From Deltaproteobacteria bacterium (GTDB taxonomy: Bacteria; Desulfobacterota; Binatia; Binatales; Binataceae), in NCBI GenBank assembly GCA_021780585.1, contig JAJXYM010000196.1, forward strand, positions 1 to 6,797: 6,797 bases of DNA. The letters run 5' to 3'. Below the pieces are notes generated by a model. It was not told the origin of the DNA. It made no database searches and worked only from the letters and a program-made list of their open reading frames with translations. Shown here one piece after another: positions 1 to 6,346 of this stretch; position 1 is the stretch's first letter, and the number at the start of each line of letters is the position of its first letter. The position numbers were made by a program, and so were the translations under genes.

Positions 1-6
1 GCGAGG

Positions 7-285
7 GTGCCGGTGGTCGTCGGAACGATTCGCCAGGCCCGCCGCCTGATTATCGCGGTGGTCGGCGGCACGCTGGTGCTGCTCGGCGTCGCGATGATCG
101 TCACGCCAGGGCCCGGATGGCTGGTGATTCTGCTCGGCCTGAGCGTGCTCGCGGCCGAATTCGTATGGGCGCGCCGGTTGCTGCGCCGCCTCAAGCGCGC
201 CGGCGCGGAGCTTGGCGGCGCGCTCATCGGCCGCGTTCGTCCGCGTCCTACGCCACCAGCCGATGCGCCGCGCAGAGCGCCCTGA
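7..285 (+). CDS. PGPGW-family small transmembrane protein (start may lie upstream of window)
   Basis: A 92-residue protein with two closely spaced hydrophobic segments, about residues 14-32 and 38-52. They are joined by the diagnostic PGPGW motif at residues 34-38 and followed by a conserved-looking LAAEFVWARRLLRRLK stretch. This matches the PGPGW putative transmembrane protein family (Pfam PF09656 / TIGR02611 type), whose function is unknown. It is predicted to sit in the inner membrane with a basic, proline-rich cytoplasmic tail. The start given is the GTG at 7. No in-frame stop lies between it and the window edge, so the true start could be further upstream, although about 13 residues before the first membrane segment is normal for the family. 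It is on the opposite strand to the lasso operon, and its last 38 bases overlap the end of the ABC exporter gene. No functional link to the lasso genes is visible; it probably marks the operon boundary. Confidence 0.82.
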   Translation: MPVVVGTIRQARRLIIAVVGGTLVLLGVAMIVTPGPGWLVILLGLSVLAAEFVWARRLLRRLKRAGAELGGALIGRVRPRPTPPADAPRRAP

Positions 286-2038
286 AGCGTCCGTCCGGCC
301 GGCTGTTCAACTCCTCCCAGCCGCCGCTTTCGACGGCTTTGCCCGCCTCGATTACGCAAATCAGGTCGGCGCGCCGGAGCGCGGACAGGCGATGCGCGAT
401 CAGCAGCGTGGTCATCCGCCCGCGCGCCTCCGCGATCGCGTCGAGCACGCGCGCTTCATTGTCGTAGTCGAGATGGTTGGTGGCCTCGTCCAGGATCAGG
501 ATCGCCGGGCGGCGCAGCAGCGCCCGCGCGATCGCGATTCGCTGCCGTTCGCCGGCCGCCAGCAGCGCGCCGCGTTCGCCCACCGGCGAATCGATTCCGC
601 CGGGCAGCGCGCGCACGAATTCCGCCGCCGCCGCCCGCTCCAGCGCCGCCCACAAATCCGCTTCGCTGGCCTCGGGCGCCGCCCACAGCAGATTCTCCCG
701 CACGCTCAGATTGAACAGCGCCGTCTCCGCGCCGACGTAGCCGAGATTCCGCCGCCAAGCCGCCGCGTTCGCCTCCGTCAGCGGCGCGCCGTCGCTCGTG
801 ATCCGGCCCGCGTCCGGCGCCATCAGCCCCATCACGAGGTCCGCGACCGTGCTCTTGCCAGCGCCCGACGGTCCCGCCAGCGCCGTGATTTTTCCGGCCG
901 CGATCGCAAGTTCGAAGCCGTCGAGCGCCGGCGCGCCGCCCGGGACGTACGCGAAGCTCACCGCCTCGAGCCGGATCGCCGACTTTGGGGCGCACGCCGC
1001 GATTCCGTTTTCGCCCGGCTCCGCCGCCGCCGCGCAGCGCGCCTCCAGCGCGCGCACGTTGAAGAACGAAGGCAGCAGGCTGACCAGGTTGCGATAATAG
1101 AGATGGCCCGATTGGGCGCGCGGCATGATCCGCATGAAAATCAGCAGCAGCATCAGCAGCGCCGCCGGCGGCACGCGCACGACCCGCGTCGCCACGTACA
1201 GGATCGGCGCCAGCAGCGCGGCCGCGCCCAACTCGAACCATGAATTGGCCGCGACCTGCTCACGCTCGACGCCGATATTGACCGCCGCGATGCCGCCGCT
1301 GATGCGGCCGAAAAGTTCGCGATTACGCCCCTCGGCGCCGTACGCGCGCGCGGTCTTGAGGCTCTGCAGATGCTCGCTGGCGGCGGCGTAGAGCAGATTG
1401 GTCGCGCGCGTCAATTCCTCGCCCCGCTCGCGGATCCGCCGGGTGCGCGCGTTCAGCGAAAGCGCCAGCGCGCCCGCCGCCGCGATCGCGATCGCGGTTA
1501 TCGCCGGCGCCAGCGCGATCGCCGCGCCCAGGTAGACCGCGCTCAGCGCGATTTCGCCCGCCAGCGTCAACGCGCTCGCCACCGCCGCGCCCACGCGTTC
1601 GATTTCGGCGGTCAGCGCATGAAGGAAATCCGTCGTCCGGCTGCGCGCCAGAAAGCGCCAACGCGCGCCCACGATCGCCGCGTATAGCCGCTGGCGCAGC
1701 TCGTCGGCGAAACTCTGCTGCGCCGTCCATACCGCGACGCCGCGATTACGCTCCAGCACCGCGCGCGCGGCGGCGACGATCACGTAGACGGCGAGCAGGC
1801 CAAAGAATCCCGGACGCAGGCCGACCGCGCCCAGCGTCCGCCACGCCGCCCGCGCCAGCCGATCCGCCCGTCCCTGGCCGCGCAAATCCATTCCGGCCGC
1901 TTGCAGCGTCGGCAACAGCAGGGCGAGGCCGATACCCTCGGTCAGCGGCACGGCGAGCATCAGCGCGATCGCCGGCCCCAGCCGCCAGCGCCGCGATCGG
2001 ATCAGCGCGCGCGCGAAATCCAGCGCCGAGTCGTTCAT
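248..2038 (-). CDS. ABC exporter, fused membrane and ATPase domains (lasso peptide D protein)
   Basis: A 596-residue half-transporter expected to work as an inner-membrane homodimer and to export the mature lasso peptide. The N-terminal half has six hydrophobic segments, near residues 20-45, 76-96, 157-178, 180-196, 267-287 and 290-306. There is no N-terminal C39 peptidase domain, which fits leader removal by the separate B2 protein. The ATPase half has Walker A GPSGAGKST (389-397), Walker B ILILDEAT (513-520, catalytic E518), D-loop NHLD and H-loop His549. Two motifs are off consensus: the Q-loop Gln position is Ala437 (YVGAET), and the signature reads LAAGE (493-497) instead of LSGGQ. The ATG at 2038 is chosen because it forms an ATGA overlap with the stop of the upstream gene, implying translational coupling. 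The frame stays open another 144 codons upstream, but that stretch is antisense-frame shadow of the nucleotidyltransferase gene. Substrate assignment rests on operon context; the transporter family itself is certain. Confidence 0.93.
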   Translation of the reverse strand: MNDSALDFARALIRSRRWRLGPAIALMLAVPLTEGIGLALLLPTLQAAGMDLRGQGRADRLARAAWRTLGAVGLRPGFFGLLAVYVIVAAARAVLERNRGVAVWTAQQSFADELRQRLYAAIVGARWRFLARSRTTDFLHALTAEIERVGAAVASALTLAGEIALSAVYLGAAIALAPAITAIAIAAAGALALSLNARTRRIRERGEELTRATNLLYAAASEHLQSLKTARAYGAEGRNRELFGRISGGIAAVNIGVEREQVAANSWFELGAAALLAPILYVATRVVRVPPAALLMLLLIFMRIMPRAQSGHLYYRNLVSLLPSFFNVRALEARCAAAAEPGENGIAACAPKSAIRLEAVSFAYVPGGAPALDGFELAIAAGKITALAGPSGAGKSTVADLVMGLMAPDAGRITSDGAPLTEANAAAWRRNLGYVGAETALFNLSVRENLLWAAPEASEADLWAALERAAAAEFVRALPGGIDSPVGERGALLAAGERQRIAIARALLRRPAILILDEATNHLDYDNEARVLDAIAEARGRMTTLLIAHRLSALRRADLICVIEAGKAVESGGWEELNSRPDGRFRALCAAHRLVA

Positions 2039-3288
2039 CGCGAGGGCCGCGCCCGCCGTTCCGGCGGCGGCCAGAGCCGCACCCGCTTCGCCGGATAGGG
2101 CGCGTTGGGGAAGATCCGCCGGGCCTGGAGAAACAGTGCGCGCACCGGCCGAATCGCGTAGTGGAGCGGACGCAGGCCGCGCGGCAGCGGCAGAAACGCC
2201 ACGTCGTCGAGATTCGGCTTGAGCGCCCGGAGCGCCAGATGGCGCGCCCGGCCGCGCCAGCTCTCGATCATGCCGAGCGGGACGGCCCATTCCGAATAGA
2301 GCCGCGGCCGCATCCCGACGTTGACGAACAATCGCCGCTCGATTCCGCGCACCAGCCGCGCGACCAGCGGATCGTCCGCCCTTGCGCGCGCGAGCGCCGC
2401 TCCGGTCGGCGCGCCGAGCAGGTCCGCCGCGAGCGCGGCCCGCACCGCGACGATCCGCGCCGCGCCGCATCCGCGCGCCGCCGCGGCCAGCGCGTCGCGC
2501 CCGGCGTCATCGGTCGCCCGCAGCATCATCGCCAGATCCGCGATCGAGCCGAGATTGGTCCAGCCGTGTTTGGCCCCATGCGCCGCCAGAAAGAGCGTCA
2601 GATCGGCCCGGCCGAGCGCGCGGATGCGGGCGCCTTCAAGTTCACGGAACTCCGCGCGCCGCCACAGCGCGTCCTCCGCTGGCGCATAATTGAAATAGGC
2701 GGGCAGCAAATCCCAATGCAGATCGATCGTCCAGTCCGAGTCGGATCGGATAAATTCGTCGCTCGTGGCGCTGGCCAGCGCCGCTTCGGGATCGGCCAGA
2801 TCCATCGCGCGCGGCAGATAGCCGCTTGCGGCCAATGCGGCGGCCGCGCGCGCCGCGTCGGCCCGGCGCACCAGCAGGTCGAGATCGTTGAACTGCCGCG
2901 CCGCCACGTCGCCCCACGCCTCCAGCGCGAGCAGAGGACCCTTGAAGGCGATCGCGCCGATTCCGGCCGCCTCCAGCGCGGTCGCGACCCGCGCCAGCTC
3001 GCGCGCCATATTGAGATTGCTGAGCGCGTTGCCGTAGAACTCGGCGCGCAGCCGCGCCAGCCGCTCCGGCGCGACTCCCGGCGTCCGCCTGAGCCGCCGA
3101 TAGACCAGCGGCAGGACGCCATGATTTCCGGCGATCGCGGCGACCAGCGGCCAGTCGATCGCGCCGTCCGGGACGATCGGCGGCGCGGCGGAACCGTCCT
3201 GGGCGCCGCATTCGCGCCGGATACAGGCGACGACCAGGCGCGCTTCCGCGCTCCAGCCGTGCGCCGCGCCAATTTCGCCGCTAGCCAT
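2035..3288 (-). CDS. Nucleotidyltransferase-fold protein of lasso-type clusters (PF14907-like)
   Basis: A 417-residue protein resembling the NTP_transf_5 family (PF14907), a nucleotidyltransferase-fold group often found in RiPP and polysaccharide clusters. The core motifs are in order: FKGPLLA (115-121), FNDLDLLV (133-140, with D135 and D137 as candidate metal ligands), IDLHWDL (188-194) and a helical HGAKHGWTNLGSIADLA segment (237-253). No signal peptide is apparent, so it should be cytoplasmic. Family members occur in some lasso clusters next to HPr-kinase-like genes, but I know of no settled reaction; nucleotidyl transfer to the peptide or its phosphate is only a hypothesis. The ATG at 3288 is preferred. 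An in-frame TTG two codons earlier (3294), directly after a TGA, is the only alternative, and the purine-rich GGGAGG at 3309-3314 is spaced better for TTG (14 nt) than ATG (20 nt), though ideal for neither. The stop overlaps the exporter ATG. Confidence 0.85.
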   Translation of the reverse strand: MASGEIGAAHGWSAEARLVVACIRRECGAQDGSAAPPIVPDGAIDWPLVAAIAGNHGVLPLVYRRLRRTPGVAPERLARLRAEFYGNALSNLNMARELARVATALEAAGIGAIAFKGPLLALEAWGDVAARQFNDLDLLVRRADAARAAAALAASGYLPRAMDLADPEAALASATSDEFIRSDSDWTIDLHWDLLPAYFNYAPAEDALWRRAEFRELEGARIRALGRADLTLFLAAHGAKHGWTNLGSIADLAMMLRATDDAGRDALAAAARGCGAARIVAVRAALAADLLGAPTGAALARARADDPLVARLVRGIERRLFVNVGMRPRLYSEWAVPLGMIESWRGRARHLALRALKPNLDDVAFLPLPRGLRPLHYAIRPVRALFLQARRIFPNAPYPAKRVRLWPPPERRARPSR

Positions 3289-3334
3289 CCGCAATCAGAG
3301 GATACCCGCCTCCCGCCGACCCTCCAATTGGATT
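3289..3334 (-). promoter_or_regulatory. Kinase-nucleotidyltransferase spacer with purine-rich ribosome-binding-like motifs
   Basis: This 46-base spacer carries two Shine-Dalgarno-like tracts on the minus strand, GGAGG (3321-3325) and GGGAGG (3309-3314). Both lie further from the start than the usual 5-9 bases. The nearer one is 14 bases from the TTG at 3294 and 20 from the ATG at 3288. It is the only junction in the operon with an obvious anti-16S match, suggesting that the nucleotidyltransferase gene can be initiated independently of the kinase. No promoter or terminator hairpin is evident. Confidence 0.35.
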
Positions 3335-4348
3335 TCAGCCGCCGGCCAAATCGGCGAGCACGGCCGCGCGCACGGCGGGCAGCACCGTGAAATCGTCAGG
3401 GATCACCAGCCGCCGCATCGGCACGCTCGCGGCCACCCGGCTGAGCATCCGGAAGTGGCGCGCGAGCATCGCGCGGTCGCCGAGATCGAGCGGAAAGCTG
3501 GCGGCGACCAGTTCCGGGAAAGCCGCGAGCGGTTTCAGTCGGGTCACCGCCGGCCGCGCCGTCTCGGACGTGCGGCGCAGAAAATAAATACGGGCGAGCG
3601 GACGCGGCTCGCCGGCGAATCCGGCCGCATCCTCGACCAGGCGGGTCTTGGCGGTGAATTGCGCGACCGGCAGCGTCCGCTTGCCGCCGCTTGCCAGCGC
3701 CTTGAGCGAATCGTCCCACAGTCTGACGCCGGGGTAGGCCGGCGTCGCCATTATCCGCCCGTCGTCGCGCAGCGCCAGACAGTCGTCGCACACCACCGGC
3801 ATCCCGGCCAACTGGAAACTCGCCGCCAGCGTGGATTTGCCCGTGCCGGCCTCGCCCACGAAGGCGCATACTCCCGCGGGCGCGCCGATCGCGGTCGCGT
3901 GCAGGGCCTCGACGCCGAGCAGATTGAGCGCGCGCGGCAGCACATGATCGAGCGCCAGATGGCGCAGCGTGACGATCGAGACGCCGGCGCGGGCGTCGGC
4001 GCAATAAAGATCGCGGCCGTTTTGGGCGATCACGAAATCCGCCATCTCGGGAAAGCGCAACAGGAAGCCGCCGTCGATCCGCGCCGCGCGCAGCCACGCC
4101 GTGCCGTCGGGATAGGTGGAGATATTGCGCCAGCGCCGCGGTTCCGCCAGTTCGCGCCGCGAGTCCGCCAGACGCAGCGAAATTCGTTCGAGCGCGCCCG
4201 CGCGCAGGTCGCGCAAGGGCGCCAGTTCCGGCATTTCGGCGTCGGCGACAATCGCGAATCCGTACGCGCGGTAACGGAATGAGCGTCCCGCGCGCGGGCG
4301 TGACGCTCCGCGTCCGGGTTTGCCGCTGCCGATCGAGCGCACCGCCAT
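3335..4348 (-). CDS. HPr-kinase-like protein, probable lasso peptide kinase
   Basis: A 337-residue protein of the HPr kinase/phosphorylase-like (HprK C-terminal fold) group found in RiPP clusters. After a roughly 20-residue Arg/Gly-rich N-terminus comes a domain beginning YRAYGFAIVADAEMPEL (26-42), typical of the group. The kinase core shows ALHATAI with His150, Walker A GEAGTGKST (165-173), the acidic pair D188-D189 in VVCDDCLAL, and the conserved YPGVRLW (205-211). Characterised relatives in lasso clusters of the paeninodin type phosphorylate the C-terminal Ser of the precursor; that role is inferred here from family and context, and no substrate is visible. It is not the classical HPr kinase of sugar regulation: the N-terminal domain differs and its neighbours are lasso genes. 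The start at 4348 lies 6 bases after the cyclase stop, so the two are probably co-translated. The only ribosome-binding signal seen is a weak GGGA upstream. The substrate is the uncertain part. Confidence 0.86.
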   Translation of the reverse strand: MAVRSIGSGKPGRGASRPRAGRSFRYRAYGFAIVADAEMPELAPLRDLRAGALERISLRLADSRRELAEPRRWRNISTYPDGTAWLRAARIDGGFLLRFPEMADFVIAQNGRDLYCADARAGVSIVTLRHLALDHVLPRALNLLGVEALHATAIGAPAGVCAFVGEAGTGKSTLAASFQLAGMPVVCDDCLALRDDGRIMATPAYPGVRLWDDSLKALASGGKRTLPVAQFTAKTRLVEDAAGFAGEPRPLARIYFLRRTSETARPAVTRLKPLAAFPELVAASFPLDLGDRAMLARHFRMLSRVAASVPMRRLVIPDDFTVLPAVRAAVLADLAGG

Positions 4349-4354
4349 CGGCGG

Positions 4355-6262
4355 CTATCCCGCCGCGGCCGCGGCCGGGTCCGCGCCGTTGACGACGATG
4401 CGGCGCCACAACTCGGCCGAAACCGTGGTCCACAGCGGCCAGATATTGGCGATTTGATAGTCGGCGAGCCGCTCCCGCCAGATCCGCCGGAACGCAACGG
4501 CGTCGACCCAGCCCGCCTGCGCGAGCGCCGTCGGGTCGAACCCGTTCGCGCCGCCGAACCGCTCGAGCGCGCGCACGAACAGAATCGAGAAGTCGGCCTT
4601 GTCGAACCGCGCCAGCACCGAATTTGGAACCGCGCCCCGCATCGCGTTGCGCATCACGAATTTGCGATAGCGATCGCGCGCCCGCTGATCGTCCGGCAAC
4701 GCCATCAGGAATTCGTACAGGCGCCGATCGTGGAACGGATGGCGTTCCTCGATTCCGTGCGCGGCCGTCGCGCGATCCGCCAGGTCCATCCCATGGGCGA
4801 CCCAGCCGCTTTTGAAGCTCTCATAGAGCGCGCGCCGCGCGAGGCTCATCGGCGCGGGCGGGCGCGGCTCGGCTTCGAGGCGTTCGATCAGTCCGATTCG
4901 TCGCGCGAACTCCGGCCGGATAAAGTCCGGCACTGGCGTTCGCCCGCGCAGCCGCCGCGCCGCCGTTCGCAGCCGCGCGGGCAGCAGCGGCCAGAGCGCA
5001 TAGCGCAACGCGAAATTGACCGGATTGCGATCGATCAGATCGGGCAGGAGCCGCGCGTCGCGCCGTACCCGCCGGATCGCCTCGCCCAGCCGTCCGGCGC
5101 GCAGCAAATCCGCGTAAACGTACGGCGAACCGCTCATCCATTCGTCCGAGCCGGTGCCGCTCAGCAGTACGCGGAAGCGCCGCTCGCGCGCGACCGTCCA
5201 CAGATTGAACCACATCGCACTGTTGGGATACTCGGTGAAATCCTGGTAACGGCGCGTGCTCCTGACGCAGTCTTCAACCGTCACCGCATACGGTTCGGGA
5301 AAATTCGCCCGCAAGCCAAGCATCCGCACGGTCGCGTCGATATAGCCGCGTTCATCCAGGTCCGGATGGTCGAAGCGGAGCGAGAAAGTCTCGAACGGAA
5401 GCTCCGGCGCCTCGCCCGATCGCCGCATCAATTCGACCATCCCAACCACCGAGGTCGAATCGAGTCCGCCGCTCAGATGAGCCCCGACGGGGCCGACGGC
5501 GCGCATCCGGCAGCGCACGGCGGCCGCGAAAATCTCACGGAAATGGTCGGCATAATCCGTGTCGTCGCGGTAGCGAAGCTCGCGCCGCGGCATCAGGTCG
5601 AACCACGGCGTGATTTCCATCAGGTTCGCCCGGACGACCATCCGGGCGGCCGCCGGAAGTCGTTTGATATGGCGAAAGAGCGTTCCAGCCTGGCCGTTCA
5701 GCGTGCCGCTCAGATATTCGCCGACGACTCCCTCGTCCGGCTCGAACGGGATCGCCGGGTCGGCCCGGAGCTGATTCAATTCGGTGGCGGCGAGGAAGGT
5801 GCGGCCGTCGCAAAAATAATGCAGCGTGCGCACGCCGATTGGGTCGCGCGCGCAGAACAGTTCGCGTTTTTGCACGTCCCAGACGACGAAAGCGAAGTCG
5901 CCAATTATCCGGTTCGGAGCGTCGGCGCCGAAGACTGTGAAGGCTCGCAGCGCCAGTTCGGCGTCGCTGTCGTCGCGCGGCTCAAGACCGCGTTCGCGCA
6001 ACGCCGCCGCCAGCTCGTCGCGATTATCGACCCGCCCATCGAAAACTATCCGGAACCGCCCCGACGGATCGGCCAACGGTTGCGTCTCATGGACCGCTTC
6101 GGGCGTCGTATGAAACGCCTGGAAACCGAGCGCGACGGGACCGTCGATCCATTGGCCGGAACCGTCGGGGCCGCGATGCTTGATCGCGTCCATCATGCGG
6201 CCGAACAGCGCGCGGTCCGCGGGACGGCCGTCGCGATTGAAGATGATCGCCAGTCCGCTCAT
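4355..6262 (-). CDS. Asparagine-synthetase-like lasso cyclase (C protein)
   Basis: A 635-residue protein with an N-terminal class II glutamine-amidotransferase-like domain (about 1-200) and a C-terminal asparagine synthetase domain. ATP-pyrophosphatase motifs are intact: LSGGLDSTS (263-271), LSGTGSDEW (367-375) and EERHPFHDRRL (505-515). The amidotransferase half keeps the fold landmarks HRGPDG (29-34), FDGRVDNRDEL (74-84), GDFAFVVWD (121-129) and RDPIGVR (139-145), but residue 2 is Ser where true glutaminases have the catalytic Cys. Loss of that Cys is usual in lasso cyclases, which use a backbone amine rather than ammonia: they adenylate a core Asp/Glu side chain and form the macrolactam. 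I chose the ATG at 6262, giving MSGLAIIF, because it aligns with the family's N-terminus. An in-frame ATG at 6283 would add MRRAGRA. Neither has a clear ribosome-binding site. The upstream B2 gene and downstream kinase support lasso rather than asparagine synthesis. Confidence 0.92.
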   Translation of the reverse strand: MSGLAIIFNRDGRPADRALFGRMMDAIKHRGPDGSGQWIDGPVALGFQAFHTTPEAVHETQPLADPSGRFRIVFDGRVDNRDELAAALRERGLEPRDDSDAELALRAFTVFGADAPNRIIGDFAFVVWDVQKRELFCARDPIGVRTLHYFCDGRTFLAATELNQLRADPAIPFEPDEGVVGEYLSGTLNGQAGTLFRHIKRLPAAARMVVRANLMEITPWFDLMPRRELRYRDDTDYADHFREIFAAAVRCRMRAVGPVGAHLSGGLDSTSVVGMVELMRRSGEAPELPFETFSLRFDHPDLDERGYIDATVRMLGLRANFPEPYAVTVEDCVRSTRRYQDFTEYPNSAMWFNLWTVARERRFRVLLSGTGSDEWMSGSPYVYADLLRAGRLGEAIRRVRRDARLLPDLIDRNPVNFALRYALWPLLPARLRTAARRLRGRTPVPDFIRPEFARRIGLIERLEAEPRPPAPMSLARRALYESFKSGWVAHGMDLADRATAAHGIEERHPFHDRRLYEFLMALPDDQRARDRYRKFVMRNAMRGAVPNSVLARFDKADFSILFVRALERFGGANGFDPTALAQAGWVDAVAFRRIWRERLADYQIANIWPLWTTVSAELWRRIVVNGADPAAAAAG

Positions 6263-6346
6263 CGCGCGGCCCGCGCGCCGCATGATGGCCGGGTAATTGG
6301 GTCCAACCAGAGCTGACAGCCGGAGCGAATCACAGGAAGGTCGGAT
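6263..6346 (-). other. B2-cyclase spacer holding a 31-codon mini-ORF of unknown status
   Basis: This 84-base gap is the longest between the operon's genes. A mini-ORF occupies it on the minus strand: its ATG (6354-6352) overlaps the last 8 bases of the B2 gene, and its TGA (6261-6259) overlaps the cyclase ATG as ATGA. The 31-residue product begins MAESDLPVIRS, continues GCQLWLDPITRP, has two Cys (13 and 25) and ends in Arg. About 63% of its third codon positions are G/C, which looks lower than in the flanking genes and argues against a long-maintained coding sequence. It lacks the lasso hallmarks: the leader would be only 11 residues, position -2 before the Gly is Arg rather than Thr, and there is no C-terminal Ser for the kinase. 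It may be a coupling mini-ORF, a very unusual precursor, or chance. I saw no convincing promoter or hairpin here. Confidence 0.25.

Noticed and set aside
212..1243. Long plus-strand ORF of about 343 codons opposite the exporter
   Set aside because: The product is dominated by Arg, Gln and Ala with no recognisable domain, and it lies directly opposite the conserved ATPase domain. This is typical of antisense frames in GC-rich genes.
2039..2470. N-terminal extension of the exporter frame by 144 codons
   Set aside because: The extension is Arg/Ala/Gly-rich and lies antisense-frame over the well-supported nucleotidyltransferase gene. The ATGA start at 2038 gives a normal exporter N-terminus and length.
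2161..3390. Plus-strand ORF of about 409 codons opposite the nucleotidyltransferase gene
   Set aside because: It is an Arg-rich shadow frame without domain features. The minus strand carries the PF14907-like motifs.
4355..6262. Genuine asparagine synthetase (AsnB) for primary metabolism
   Set aside because: The N-terminal catalytic Cys is absent and the gene sits between a lasso B2 peptidase and a RiPP-type kinase.
4454..6316. Long plus-strand ORF of about 620 codons opposite the cyclase
   Set aside because: It is low-complexity, Arg/Ala/Gln-rich and without motifs, while the opposite strand encodes a protein with all asparagine synthetase motifs. It is open only because of codon bias.
6291..6320. 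Possible sigma70-type promoter (TTGGAC on the minus strand) upstream of the cyclase
   Set aside because: No acceptable -10 hexamer is found at 16-18 bases spacing, and the gene is closely linked to B2.
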